Source of the DNA: Drechslerella dactyloides
Taxonomy: Eukaryota; Ascomycota; Orbiliomycetes; Orbiliales; Orbiliaceae
Assembly: GCA_020064725.1 (NCBI GenBank)
Contig: JAGTWJ010000019.1
Coordinates: forward strand, 930,001-994,000
Length of the DNA stretch: 64,000 nucleotides
Direction: 5' to 3'
The notes under the pieces were generated by a model. That model had not been told where the DNA came from. It did not search any database and saw nothing but the letters and a program-made list of their open reading frames with translations. Position 1 is the first letter of the stretch; each line of letters begins with the position of its first letter. Below, piece after piece: positions 22,465-35,290 of the stretch. The position numbers and the translations under genes were made by a program.

Positions 22465-25129
22465 TCCGTTTTCTATCTTGGATTTTCAGAGTAAATCTAC
22501 TCCATGACTTCCTTGGAACCACTCTCGAGTCCAATACATAAAGATACACCCAATTCTATAAGAGTTTATGGCTACATAATTGTCAATATGACGCTTCTCT
22601 AGGCAGACCAGGGAGTGGCTTCTAGTTTACGAGATGAACCCACAGCTACAACAGTAGAATCGAGCTTTGAAGACTCTAAGACTGATATAGTGAGCTATGC
22701 TAGGCGCACATTGTTCCCACCAAGAAACTTTCGTAATTTTGTATTAATTTTGTATGAGGCCAAATACTTGTCAAGAAAAGCGCTGAGCACCGGGTATAAT
22801 GCCTAGTTGTGGATTGACAACAGTAATACAATCAATGTAAAATTTCGGCTGAATACACATCTGGAATTTATTGGATACACACTATAATCCAAAGTCTACA
22901 ACGACCGGTAGTCATCGATTCATGAATTAAGGCGGATATTCGAGCAGCAAGCGGTGCCATACGGGAGCTTGCGGGCAATGATTAAGCCATCCTAGACCTA
23001 TAGAGCAACAGGAAAAATATCAGAGTCGCGTAATATCGAGATTTCAATCTCTGCGAGTGGATATACGGGCCGGCCTGCGATACCGATTTTCAGGATACCG
23101 AAGCCCAATAACGAACCAGGAAGGAACAGCCAGCGGCCATACCACGATGGGCATCGGACCCGGCCAGCCATAACTTTCATTCGTTGAGACAGTAATAACC
23201 GAATAGTTCTATCTCAATCCGAACAAAGACAGCCCGAGAAACTTTCAGTCTACGGATTTTTCCGTCGTCGGTTCGTATTTTCTCTATTCTCCCTATGGGC
23301 AATCGGGAATAGTCACAAATCAGCGGATCTATCAAGGTCCGATATCGCATTATGAACCAGGCGTTTGGTGCTATTGTCAGGCCATCTAGGTCTTTGGTGC
23401 ATCCGTCGGCAAGCGCTTTGATTACCTACAAATCGGCGGGCCCGCTTTGGTTAATAAAAGTTCTGAACCCATAGGCTGCAGCCTTAATCCTAAAATTACT
23501 CGTCTGAGCCCTACTGGATCGACTGGGTCTACGCCTACGCGACGCCCAGCTCGGCAACCGATGTCCCATGGTGGGCGGGCTGGAATCGATACCGCGCATC
23601 GGATGCTCCGAAACATGGCCACGTCGTAACGAGTCGTTCGATCTCCTACATAATCCGAGATTAACATTGATATTCATTCTCGACGCTATCCCTGAGGATC
23701 ATCGCCTACTTGCAATACGGGTCGGGGAATTCGTCTATCCAACCCCGATATGGATTTTCGAGCGACGGAGTTTCGCCACGGCATCAGCCGCCGAAGGGTT
23801 CTAGGAGATGTCCGAGATGTCGGAAGACCAGCCCAATTTGTCTCGCGGGCCAGAAGAGCCCAGTTAAAAAACAAGGTTAGTCTAGACAAGTCTATAGCTA
23901 TAGCAGCCGGAAGCTCCTTAGCCTCCCTTAGTAGAGACTTCCGGAGGTAGTCCTTACAGCACGCCGCCCCAGACGACCAGCTACCATTTCTGCAGCGCTA
24001 TCACTCTGAATTCTTTATCGAATATCATCGAATATTAATATAGCTCGAGGTGGCCGACTTACGACGAGCAACTTCCTTCACTATACTATTCCATCTAGAT
24101 ATATTATACCATGGCAAACTGCCATAACCACTACCATCTTTCCCTTTCCCTCTACTCATACCCACTTTCTATTGCGTTGAAGACTAAGTACTTAATTGAT
24201 GCTTCTGCTTTGCTAGGACTATCGATAGTATACGTAGAGAGTATACTAAATTGTGAACGGCTTTAAACCCGGAAGACTCGAATTTCTTATGCAACCGTTC
24301 GGGTTGTCCCATGAAGCAAACCCTGATTACGAAGACGTCTAGATGCCGCATGCTCGACAGCACTTAATTAAATCATTGAACTCCAAGTGACAACTAAGAG
24401 GAGAAAAGCCTTATGTACATATTCGTTTGTGCCAACTGTCGACCATCACGTATTTGTATTTTAAGCTCTTCAAGCCAAAGGACAGCACCCTAAGCCTGTA
24501 TCTCAAAATTTGAGTGGCTTCTTAGAGATGGTCATAGAAGTCTCATACACAAATCATGTACGACAAATTGGATTACCTTCATTATCCTAAGTAACAACTT
24601 GCTCAGCGTCGGGATGTCAGGTTGAAGCACAATAGGATCACCAAATTTCCCAATAAAAAAATCCAACAGGGAGTCAAATTTATAACCCCACATTACAGCC
24701 GTTACATCGTGAAAACACGCCAAACGAAACATCACCATATCGAAGGACAGAAGAGCGAAAATATGTAGACGTACATCTAATGAAATTGATATCAGAAACC
24801 GGTCGACAGGAAACACAAATATGTACAAAGGAGGGAAATTAATAAGCAGGCAAGTTAAAGGGTGCCGTAAACATGTAGGATTGGTAGGCAAACAGCACGA
24901 TTAAAGATGCAATAAGCTAAATCGATGAAAATGAACCCTGATGCTAAGGCAAAACGATAAACTAATCAACTTTTGACCTGCAGGTTTTATAATGCTAGTA
25001 TAATGCAATCCAAATAAGAGCTGCTAGTGTTTCGCCCTCTTGGTAATAAGCAAAAGCTCAAGTAATTCCCACTAAAACCGGTGATGAAGTGAAAAGAGAG
25101 CGCAACGGCTCAAGCAAGCTGGACTCTCC
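22465..25129. other. Gene-poor boundary region after the cluster
   Basis: No supported gene in 2.7 kb. A part around 22900-23960 has visibly more G and C and several overlapping open frames of 60-83 codons on both strands, unlike the AT-rich surroundings; it may be old mobile DNA, but no terminal repeats or recognisable domain were found. A 119-codon frame at 24532-24891 (-) is hydrophobic and unrecognised. Confidence 0.45.
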
Positions 25130-26752
25130 TTATTGATACCCATACCTCCTCGACTCGTCCTGGATCGCCCGATGCAGGGCATCCTTCCTGTTGATCTCGC
25201 CGACCACGAACTCCATCTTGCGCTCCTGCGCCAACTCGGCAAGTTTATTACCCCCCGCGCGTTGAGAATAGTACCGCGTCGGCGGTGGGGGAATACCGGG
25301 CTTGCTATCGCAGGGCCGCGTATCAATGTCCGGTCGTAAGCTCGCATACGACGGCGTCGGGTGGAGTTTTGAATCGTGATTTGAATACCGCGATGAAGGG
25401 GGGATGTTCTCAGAGTGTGTGGATAACAGAGAGACGCTGCTGTTGTTATAGGTGTTTGGATAGAAACGCTTCTCCTCCGTCGCATCGAAGGAACGGCGAG
25501 GCGGTTGGTAAGCCTTTCCGGGGCCCAGGATGCCGCTGAGGGACGGCAGGCCATTGGCGTCAAGCTTGACACCACAGTCTTCCTCTGGGCGGCGCGGGGT
25601 GCGACGGTAAGAGGCGTAGCTATGTGAGGGCGGCTGGAAGAAGGTGTCTGAGCCACCCAAGTTGACAGGCTCGGGGAACTGTGATTCGCGCAGGCGGGCG
25701 AGGTCCGCCGAGTAACGTTCCTGCTCTACGGAGATGGGAAACGGGTCGGAGAGTGTGTGACTAGGGGCTACTGGGCGGTGGGCATTGCTGTACTGATTTG
25801 GGCCGGGAGGATTGCCGTACTGATTAGGGCCTCCTGGACCGGGAGGGTCGCTGTACGGGTTCAAGGGTATTGGGTCTTGTGAGTAACTGTACGGGTTTGG
25901 ATGTAATGGAGGAGCATTGCTGTATTGGTTTGAGGCTACTGGAATTGGTGCATCGTGGTACTGGTTAAGGGGTCCTGGGTGAGGGGCATTGTTGTACGTG
26001 AAGCCGCCGCAGGGGTATGTTGCTGGTGGTGCTGATGCTGATGGTGCTGGGGGAGATCTCTGTCCAGCGTGGGGTTGGGACTGGAGCTGGGGATTGGAGG
26101 CGGGATGGAAGGAAGGCATAAAGTAGTCGGAGAAGTCCATTGCGATTTTTTCTTCAAGTGGCTCTGGTTCGGGTTTCGGCTCCTGCTTGATAGTGTGCAG
26201 GCCGGTATTGTGACGGTCATGCTCAGCAGTTTCTTGTGACGTCGGCGCCTGATATTTTGGCCGCGAAGTTTCGTAAAAGTTGACAGGCCCACCCCAGAGG
26301 AATGTGCTTGCTTCATTCATGCCATCGGAGACCTGCTCAGTGTCGTTGGCACCTCTGTCCTCGACGACCATGTTATGCGATGGCGCCCGATTGTCGGAGA
26401 GCACTGTCGTCTCTGTTGAATAATTATGATAAGCTGAGTCGACCGCGTAGTTCTCTGGTTTTCTGGAGTCATGAGTTGCCTGGTTCTCCGGCTGACGACT
26501 AGACGAACTTCTCGAGAGATTACCCGAGTGGTGAGGGCGGATGGGAGAAGTGGAGGCGGTCTCGACTGTGCTTATCAACACTTCGGTCTCGTGGTATGGG
26601 ATTCTCCACGCAGGCGCTTCGCTGTTCTCCTGCGTGTAATAATCCTGCTGCTGAGCTCCCTGTCGGTATGCAGCTGGACGGGGCGGTATCTGTGACGGCG
26701 GCGGCGGCGGGCCTGGTGGTCCCATGCCATCGCGGCCGTAGTAGCCCGACAT
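25130..26752 (-). CDS. Proline/glutamine-rich protein of unknown function
   Basis: One uninterrupted frame of 540 residues from the ATG at 26752 (MSGYYGRDGMGPPGPPPPPS). Nearly the whole protein is low-complexity, rich in Pro, Ser, Asn, Gln and Tyr. Between residues about 255 and 325 it has short degenerate repeats around NQYSNA / NPYS / NQYGNP. The last 40 residues are charged and look folded (LAELAQERKMEFVVGEINRK, then ALHRAIQDESRR), and may be the only structured and conserved part. No signal peptide or membrane segment is seen. The codon pattern and length without stops support a real gene. It is the first gene outside the polyketide cluster; I do not recognise a family and assign no function. 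Confidence 0.8.
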   Translation of the reverse strand: MSGYYGRDGMGPPGPPPPPSQIPPRPAAYRQGAQQQDYYTQENSEAPAWRIPYHETEVLISTVETASTSPIRPHHSGNLSRSSSSRQPENQATHDSRKPENYAVDSAYHNYSTETTVLSDNRAPSHNMVVEDRGANDTEQVSDGMNEASTFLWGGPVNFYETSRPKYQAPTSQETAEHDRHNTGLHTIKQEPKPEPEPLEEKIAMDFSDYFMPSFHPASNPQLQSQPHAGQRSPPAPSASAPPATYPCGGFTYNNAPHPGPLNQYHDAPIPVASNQYSNAPPLHPNPYSYSQDPIPLNPYSDPPGPGGPNQYGNPPGPNQYSNAHRPVAPSHTLSDPFPISVEQERYSADLARLRESQFPEPVNLGGSDTFFQPPSHSYASYRRTPRRPEEDCGVKLDANGLPSLSGILGPGKAYQPPRRSFDATEEKRFYPNTYNNSSVSLLSTHSENIPPSSRYSNHDSKLHPTPSYASLRPDIDTRPCDSKPGIPPPPTRYYSQRAGGNKLAELAQERKMEFVVGEINRKDALHRAIQDESRRYGYQ

Positions 26753-28609
26753 GCTGGGCCGGCTTTATATCTAGCTTTCACGAGCGCTGCACCAACCAGC
26801 TGTGGATGTACCAGGCGCACTTAAGCGACTGTGCGATTTTCCTGGGATTATTTTTAGCGCTAGTTGCTCAATTTCTCAGAGCAGTTACGTAGCTGCTATT
26901 TGTCGTCTTGAAGACAGTACTTGTTGCGTATGGCTCGCAGACAGAGCGTCGCGGTGTACTATCTGTCTATCGAATGTTGCGAGGATATATGTAATGTATG
27001 TATGTGGGTACGCCTGTCAGCGCCGTTTGGCGCAGCACCGGGGTGCTGCAGGCCCGAAAGCCTCGAGCCTCTGGATCGCACACGAGGAGTCTCCCGATCT
27101 GGCGCGGGACGAGTAGAGGAATGGGACTTCTCTTGTGGCGCGCTCGATGCGATTTGTCGTCGAGGTGGCCCGCGGGGGCGTAGTGTGGTTGACGATGTTG
27201 TCTGTTCTAGCGAGTGCTATGGCATGCACCCGAATCGGGTGATAAAAGGCTGCGGAGCCGAACACCAGCTGCAAGAAACCTTGGTTCCTTCCTGGTTCTG
27301 GGCAGGATATGCCTTGTATTGTCCGTACGGCCAGCAAGGTAAAGTGGGACGCCGCCGTGCGAGAGAGCTTGCCGGTTCCGAATGTCGCGACTGTGACAAA
27401 TACCTGGCGGTATCGTGGGCGGAGGGTTTGCCTGGGAGCTGACTTGGTTAGCAGGCTCGATCGCAGGCTGTTGACTCGAGCTTGATGGGATTTTTGGCTT
27501 GAGAAACTGGCGGTTCTGCTGCCAATTAACGCAATTAGCAGTGCATGGCGGGATTGGGAGGATCAAGAGAGGGGCGCGCTATCTCGTTTCAAGGATGGCC
27601 ATGGCCTCCCCTTGGCCTTTGGAACACAAACGCTTAAATGAGGTGATGGGCGCTCTCGTTTTCGTCCAACGCCGACGCAGCGTCTTGATTTTCATAGACC
27701 AGCTTCCAATCTGGCGATGGCCCTTGGATTGTACTGTGCGACTGTCTGGCCCGTAAGCCGCCTTGGTTTCAAGTGCCCGGTTGATGCATCTCAACTTCGA
27801 ACTGCCGGTGGAGACAAAACCCAGAGCCTCAGCGTCCCAGACGAGTTAGCCCGAGGAGCTGCATAACGACATGCCATAAGCATCTCGGGGCGAGTGACCG
27901 ACGACCCACCTGTCAAGCCGTTCCTCCACCTTCACTTGATCTCTGCTCTTGAATTGCAGAATCTCGAGTCGTGTCACGACTTCGCGACAAAGCCGTGATA
28001 TAATATCGCCGGCGGGTATAACTGCCATACAGCGCACCACCTTGTCGCCGCAGCTGAAGCATCACGGCAGCCTCAAATCAAACTGCCCGATCGCATCGAT
28101 GGCCCAAAACCCGTGAGCCTCGTCCCTTCTTCCGTCCGGCAAAATTGACTGCCGGTTGGCCCACCCTTGCGCCAATTCTGCACTGTCCGTCTGTCGCCCG
28201 CCATGGTTTCTTCTTCTCAGCCGCAGTTGCATTTTGTTTGCCTCTGATGATTCCGCATGGGGAGCCAGACCCATGTCCGTGCACGTCAACGTTAGCCCTG
28301 GCTGGACAGGCAGCTCGCCAGATACGTATGGAGATAGAGATAACTATAGATCGATCCATGCGCTGCGCGTCGTATTGTCGTATTACATATGTAGGTATAA
28401 AAAGTGTCGTATGTAAGGAACAAAGTTAAAAATCTGACATGAGAAAAAAAAAACAGTACATGGCCAACATCACAAAGGTCTTCGATAATGCGTTATTATA
28501 TGTTATGTACTTAGACATTTCATGTTCTGAAGATGAAGCAAATTTATCCCACCCGTTAGTTCGCCATATAATCTCGCTCGGTTGCACACTATTAGCAGCA
28601 CGTCCCTGA
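26753..28609. other. Intergenic region
   Basis: No supported gene in 1.86 kb. Overlapping frames of 80-173 codons occur in this GC-richer stretch but none has a recognisable domain. A poly-A run is at 28442-28452. Confidence 0.5.
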
Positions 28610-30244
28610 CTACACCAGGACCTTCGCATTGCTCAAAATCGTAATCTGGTCGTACGCTTCACCGGATTCGTTACCGTATTTTAGCAGCAGAGGGAAAATC
28701 GTCGCCTGGATGGGCCGTCCCTCCAATGGATGGCTCGTGCTTCCGTCGGCTGCCCTTGTGATATCAGTCTGCTGCGAAACATCGTCCATGGTTGCATGTC
28801 CGAATTCGCAGCCAGCTGGCTCGCTGAGAACTTGGAAGTTGGCGCGCTGCTTGCCGAGTGCCAACGCGAAGTCTCCTGCTTTCTTGACGATACCCTCGAG
28901 GAACTTGTATCTGGCAGTATCCCCATGGGGGGTTTGCTTTGTGGCAGCGAGAGGGTAGGTCAATTGCTCAATTCTGTCGGTGATGGTGGAAACGGCAGCA
29001 CGGCGCTGGGAGGCAAAGTCATCGCTCTTTTCCAACAAAAAGAATGTTTCCGAGCGCCAGTTGTTCATTGCGGTGGGGGGAGCACCTGTAAAAAATATAT
29101 TAGATTCAGATCCTGTGAGGGGGTATGCATGTTACACAAGGGTGAAACTCACTGCTCGTGCGAATCAGCGGGGTAATGCCAGCCAAAGCACTCCCAAAGA
29201 ATGCGCCGTTCTCAAAGCTCTCCTGCAGAACCTGCGAGACAATCGCGCGGACAACCAACTGCTTGCTCTTGCCGCTGGTGAGTAGAGACTGGTAATTCGG
29301 AACATGCTCCGTGAGAAATTCGTAGAGCTCAGTCGTCAGATTGATCGGGTCGCTTGAAGCCTTGAAATAGTTTCCAGCCCAGCCGACGATATCCGTGTTA
29401 ATTTGCGTGTACTCGCGCGATAGCGAGGTGTCGTCCTTGGTTTGCGGTTTCTGGCCAGCAGCAAGCAGACTTCCCTGGACGGCGGTGAGGCGCTTGTTGG
29501 CATCCGCAAGTTGAGTCTGCAGCGCTTCGATTTGAGCATTTGCGCCCTTGTCGGAATATGCGCCGCCCTCGGGACCCGAGTAGGATGGGCTGACATATGC
29601 CTGCCTTTTATCTGTGATTTTTCGTCGTTAGTATTCGAGTAGGTTTGCCTTGTGCACCAAGCCTGATCGTACCTTGTCTTCGCTTGATAAAGAGGAAAAT
29701 TGCAGCTGCGAGCGCTATCGCGAAAAGAATGGCGAACAAGATGGTCAATCCCGTTAAAACCCCTTTGTTTCCTCCGTTGCTGACAACTGTTGTTACAGGA
29801 TTGTTCGCATTGGTAGTGGGATTTGAACCCGTCGGAATTACTGGTATGGATGTCGGGTTTGCTTGTACAGAATTCGAGCCTGTGCCTACAGCTTGTGTGG
29901 GTCCTCCGGTTTGGCCTTCGATGGAGAATTAGCGGCCGGATTTTGGCTGAGGAAGCCTCCCTTAAATCAAAGATTGAGAGATACAGCAGCTCGAACTTAC
30001 CATTGGTAACAGGGCCATTGTTGAGGTTAGGGCCGGTGCCTCCCCCAACGTTCGAATTCGGTCCCGTGAGAGTTGCAGGGCCACCTACACCTGCACCTGG
30101 AGGTACGCCATTCGTCGCCCCCGGAGGCTCTCCTGTCAGTAGGATTATCGATACCCGACCATTTGGAAGGGTCGTAACGGTCTCCTGAGCCAAGGCGACG
30201 GCGATGGCCGCGAAGAACGGTAATATCAGCCTCTCGGTTTTCAT
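28610..30244 (-). CDS. Single-pass membrane protein with signal peptide, unknown function
   Basis: Four exons (30244-30001, 29915-29673, 29611-29153, 29085-28610) join in frame to 473 residues. Residues 1-19 form a signal peptide (MKTERLILPFFAAIAVALA). Residues 20-131 are a Gly/Pro/Asn/Thr-rich extracellular stretch likely to be O-glycosylated. Residues 133-157 are a transmembrane helix ended by the stop-transfer KRRQ. The remaining 310 residues are cytosolic and look mostly helical, with a coiled-coil-like segment (QIEALQTQLADANKRLTAVQ). The topology is like a cell-wall sensor (short Ser/Thr-type ectodomain, one helix, inner domain), but the ectodomain has no WSC cysteines and the inner part is larger. 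Exon 2 to 3 joins directly behind the membrane helix. Function not recognised. Confidence 0.82.
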
Positions 30245-31896
30245 TCTCGCGACGCTGTTTGTTGAAACCCTCCCTGGACAAACCCACGAAAAACCACGAC
30301 GAAATGACAGAAAATCCGACGATGCGATGGCAGAGGATAGAAAAAGAGCGAAGTCTAGCAGAAATCACCGGGGCAGGCTCCCACTTTTATTTAACAGGAA
30401 TCCCCCAATTTTAGATAGCCTTGCGCAGGGTGCATGTGTGACCCGACCCAGTGGGGACCGGGCCACTCGAGCTGACGGAGCGGCTGTTTCGTTCTTGTCT
30501 TCACCCTCAGCCTTCTGAGATTGGCTGCTTTTTTCGTTTTTTTGAGCCGCTGGCTGAAATCCAACTGCGCTGCACTAAACCACCAAGTACGGAGCCCATA
30601 CGAGGGTGGGTGTCTTTTGCGTCTCTTGGCCTTTTGTATAGGCTGCAGCCTCGCACGGGTACGTATGGCAATAACCCGAGAGGGACGTCTCCCTAGACTT
30701 TGCATACAACCGACTGGAAACACCACTGCTGCGATATGTGTATGCCTGCGAGTATTTTCGACTGTTGTAACTCTGCTGCAAGTCGTGGTGCGAGGAACGA
30801 ACACTGTCATCCAATGCGCGGGTGTGGGGACGCCGAGGACACCGGCTGCCTTCGTTTCCGGCCCCTGTTGCTCAACCACAGGGGATTCCAAATCGAACAC
30901 CCTGATCTTCTTGGTGCCATTCCTAGGCCGGTCGATATGCCGTATTGGATTCTATGAATAGGTTCATGTTACCGTGGATGGAGAATGCTCGATGGTCAGG
31001 CAGGCAGGTGAGCATCGTCTACCTATCGATAGCTAGCCCGACCGTAGCAAGGTATCGGAATTGGCTGTATTCAGAAATGCGAGTCTTGTCTCGTCGCCGA
31101 TAAATGCACATCTGGCTGCATATGCCCAGCCCGTGAGTCCAAATGCATACTGTGTAGAGATGCGGCTCAGTACAGCAGGCTTCATTCGGGTTGCAAATAC
31201 CAGCTGGGGCGCTGTAAGTAAGACAGAGCTTCACTTCATGCAGATTTGCTTGCATAGGTGGCATCGATTCGGGCAGCAAATCCCGTCAAATACGATATTG
31301 TCACTGGCGCAGCGGCTCAATTGCGAGTTTGGTGCTTTCTCTGCTCATTGCGGAGCGACTGGGCAATCAGGCTGAGAATCGACCGCGAGGCACGCCGCCA
31401 TGGGCGTGATTCTGGACTCCAAATTGAATCCGAAGGATTATATTGCCGCGAAATTGGTTAGCCTTCTCGGCAAGGGATCTGGATGAGCGCCCTCTCGTGC
31501 TTTCCGAACCACTGAGGCTGAGCGCAGCCAGGCCCCGATCCTTTAGGCCAAACAGGCAAGGTCGGAAAGGGTACGCCAAGGGTTCCAGCGGCAGCTCTGT
31601 CGACCAGAAATTCGCGATTCATCTGCTTCAATTCTTCTTTTGGGGCGATCTCTGGCGAATTTGAGTAGACCACACTTCATATCATTCCATATCTCTTTTG
31701 ACGTCTGATAGCTCCGCCGACGCCTGGAAACTCGCATCAAGCCTGTGACGGTACCGGCCGAGCCCGACTCGAAACCCGATTCCCTTGCCGCCGTTATCCT
31801 TTGCCGACACGCATCGGTAGATACGTACATCCCACCATAGGGGTCGACCGTCGGGCGCGGTATCGACGCGATCGATAACTGCATTCGCAACGAGTT
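30245..31896. other. Divergent upstream region (membrane protein / Hsp70-like gene)
   Basis: 1.65 kb between two divergent genes. Frames of up to 169 codons are present but show no domain. The stretch should hold both promoters; no specific site was identified. Confidence 0.45.
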
Positions 31897-34671
31897 ATGG
31901 CGTACTCGACTCGGGTCATGCCGCACGAACTCCCCGCGCCAGTACCACTCGGCCAGCCGGGCGCGGGGCCAACCCCTGGGAAACGAGTGTATGCAGCTTC
32001 GCCGTATGCGCAGAATCCCCATGCGCAGTTCAGACATCGGATCATCGTCGGCGTGGACTTCGGGACGACGTACAGTGCCGTCGCGTGGGGCGCGTCGTCG
32101 GAACCCGGTGGGTGTTCCTGATCTCCAATGTCGATACCGATATCGATAGCGGATGCAACGTGCTTATCGATAGTGCTGCGTGGCGAAGATGACGGCTGCT
32201 GACTGAACACGTGTGCCAGATTCAATTGAGGTTATCAACAGCTGGCCGACCTCCGGTACGCGTGTAATGGACTCGGTACGTGCATCTGCATATCCGTAGT
32301 GGGGTTAGTTTACGTGACGATGTGGAAGCGGGCAGCTAACAGTTGAGGCATCGACGGTTTAGTGTCCAACAGAGATCTCCTACCATGAAGGGTCGACGGT
32401 GAATTTCAGCTGGGGCTATGATATCCCATCGACAGCGCGGCGGCTGGCGTGGTGAGTGTGGAAACTGTGTGCTGTCAACCATTGCAGCCGCGACAATAGC
32501 TAATGCATGTTGTCGCAGGTTCAAGCTACTGCTCGAGTCCGATGACGCCGAGATCAAGCGCAAAGTCAACATCCCCGACGGGCTAGACGTCCTGGACGTC
32601 TGTACAGACTTCCTCCACGCGATATACACTTTCGTACGCAGTCGCCCCCATCCAACCGCAATTGCTCTTGTAGGGCCAACATGCTGATGGGAGTCTGCAG
32701 ACCATGGAGTTCCTATACCGGAAGAAAGGACGGCCGGTGATGGAAATCACCAAAGTCGACTTTGTCCTCACAGTCCCGGCTGTCTGGAACGAGAAAGCGA
32801 AGCAGCGGACGCAGAAGTGCGCTGAGAATGCTGGCTTCGCGAATGGCCACAGACTAACTATGATCAGTGAGCCTGAAGCGGCAGCTGTGTTCTGTATCAA
32901 GAACCAAGACGCACATAACATCCGGGTTAGTCATTCGTTTTCAGAACAGTCATTGATGTATTGCATGATACTAACGCGTGCATAATATATCAGACAAATG
33001 ATAGAATCGTAGTCTGCGACGCCGGGTAAGCCATGATCCTAGTTATCTTCGAAGCTACTATAGCAGGATTTCGCTGATAGTAGATATGATACAGTGGTGG
33101 AACGGTCGACTTGATCACATACAACTGTCTTGAGGTTCGATGACAGCCCCCGCAACTGTGCTGGCCACGCATAACTCGGTGAATTACGCTAACTCCCTCA
33201 AAGATCTCGCCCAGGCTAAGAGTGCGAGAATGCGCTGTCGGAGAAGGTGCCTTCGCCGGCTCCTCCAAGATCGACCGCAACTTTGCGCAGTACTTCAAAG
33301 ACCGGATGGGGCCTCATTTCGACAATTTACGTCTAGAGACGCAGCAAAAGGTGGTCAAGAACTTTGAGGCCATCAAGTGCGGTTTCCGAGACCGTCCAGA
33401 CCAGGCTGTATACCATGTATGTATATATAAACCCATCACCCGAACTACCAACTCTATAAGAGACCGCAATTAACAAGAACATAGGTGACAGTACCGACGA
33501 TGAATAACCTGCCGGAAGTAGGCATCGAAAATGGCGAATTGATCATCACAAGAGAAGACATGAGGGCACTTTTCGACCCTGTCATCACGGAGGTCATCAC
33601 GTTAATCTACAACCAAATTAAAGAAACCTCTGAAAACGCCGGCAGAGTGAATGTAAGTCATGCTCCGGGCTATTCCCCCGTCTCAGCAGTGATAATGCTA
33701 ACCTACGGCCATAGACAATTCTATTAGTCGGTGGATTCGGAGAATCGCTATATCTCTACGATAGAGTTGTGGCCTGGGCAGGTCCCTATGAAATCAACGT
33801 CATCCAGCCAAAGAGCGCGTAAGTGCACACTCTCGACTACGAACTCGACTCGCAAGGGCGTGCAGTCTAACAATACCTTCCTACCGTCTAAATAGCTCTA
33901 CCGCCATCGTCAAAGGCGCTGTAATCAGAGGTCTGGAAATCCACCTCGATGCCTCAAATCCAGGCAGGACCCAGGTCGAGCGTCTGTGCCGAAAAAACTA
34001 CGGAACCATCAGCTCGCAGATCTTCGTACCAGTACGTTTGGCGCACTGTACCTACACTCCTGCCAATAATAAATCATATCCTTCATCGCTGACACACACA
34101 CACTCTAGGGAAAACACAGTGATGAAGACGCCTGGATAGACCCACAAACCGGCAAAAAGATGGCCCGAAACCGTAAGATATCCACCATATCAAAATGTTC
34201 ACGTACTTCACATGCTAACTGTCCTCTAGAAATCAGCTGGTTCATCCGTAAAGGCCAGCCAATCACCGACGAACGCCGCTTCTCCAACCACTTCCACAGA
34301 AACTTCAAATATGTCACCCCCTTCATCGACGCAATGGTCGCATCCAGTAGCGATCACCCGCCCACTCGCTTCGAGGGCGACGTCCACGTCGTCTGCCGGA
34401 TGACCTCCAATCTATCGTCGGTGCCGAAGGCCCTGTTTGAGAAGAGGTGGAAGGGGCTTAGGAGCTTCTACAGTGCGCGGTACCGTCTGGACATGACGAT
34501 TGAGAGTGCGGAGATCAAGTTTGAGTTGGTGTACAAGGATAGGTAAGAAAATTAGATGGCAGTCCAGCCTATCTCTGAAAATCCTTTATACGGAGAAAGG
34601 AAGAAAGAACCACTGCTGACAGTTCTCCGTGCCACAGATCATATGGGTTTGCCCAGTGCCAGTTTGAGTAG
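31897..34671 (+). CDS. Hsp70-like ATPase, HSPA12 type
   Basis: Fourteen exons: 31897-32107, 32220-32275, 32363-32451, 32519-32633, 32674-32925, 32994-33025, 33095-33134, 33204-33416, 33485-33652, 33715-33818, 33896-34031, 34109-34172, 34230-34542, 34638-34671. All junctions keep the frame; the product is 608 residues. It has the actin/Hsp70 nucleotide-binding signatures: phosphate 1 VDFGTTYS (53-60), ISEPEAAA (about 222-228), phosphate 2 DAGGGTVD (250-257) and the adenosine motif GGFGES (398-403). There is no canonical substrate-binding domain or EEVD tail, which places it with the HSPA12-like group common in filamentous fungi, where the members are numerous and their clients unknown. The 40-nt intron 32634-32673 is the least certain. 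The first ATG (31897) was used; one 21 bases downstream is possible. Confidence 0.85.
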
Positions 34672-35290
34672 GCATATAGTTGTGATTGTGCGAGTCTAGC
34701 TTGGGAGTTGACTGACGACTTTGGACTTATATCACCTGATACACCGCATTTACCTACCCGGCATCTCTAGCTTTTGCATATAACCTGAAACATTACTTCG
34801 AATCTCTGTCCATAATATATCCAATCCCTGCGATTTAGCGTCCATCCATTTGCAAATATGCTTACACCACTATTCAATGATAAATCCTCTTCCGTTGAAA
34901 TAGTTAGCAAATTAATCATAGCATCACTGAGTAGCAATTAAGCCTGCCTATAATCGCTCCAGAGAGCATTGCACGTCGGCCGCGACCTGCATGCAAGTAA
35001 CATGATCGCGCCATCAAGGTTAGATGTCAAGAATGTGCTTGCGTGCCGAGCATCTCGCGTCAGTCTCCTTGTTGTGACAAATCAAAACAAACATACGCAA
35101 TGACGTTCGCGACCCCGAGGTCTTTGCAACATCACCAGTGTCCAGCGTAATCCAAATTGTCAATTATTACTCCAAAACCACGTGCGCCACGATAAAATCT
35201 GAGTACTCATCCCTGCCGCAAGGTGACGGCCTATTATTTCTCCATAACCCCTCATCCGAAAAGATAAACTTATAACCTCAACTTTCTCCA
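34672..35290. other. Intergenic region
   Basis: Contains the 3' flank of the Hsp70-like gene and the upstream part of the small HTH frame. Nothing structured was seen. Confidence 0.5.

Noticed and set aside
25072..25656. 194-codon minus-strand frame overlapping the Pro-rich gene
   Set aside because: It is a shifted-frame reading of low-complexity sequence; the 540-codon frame is longer and has a proper ATG.
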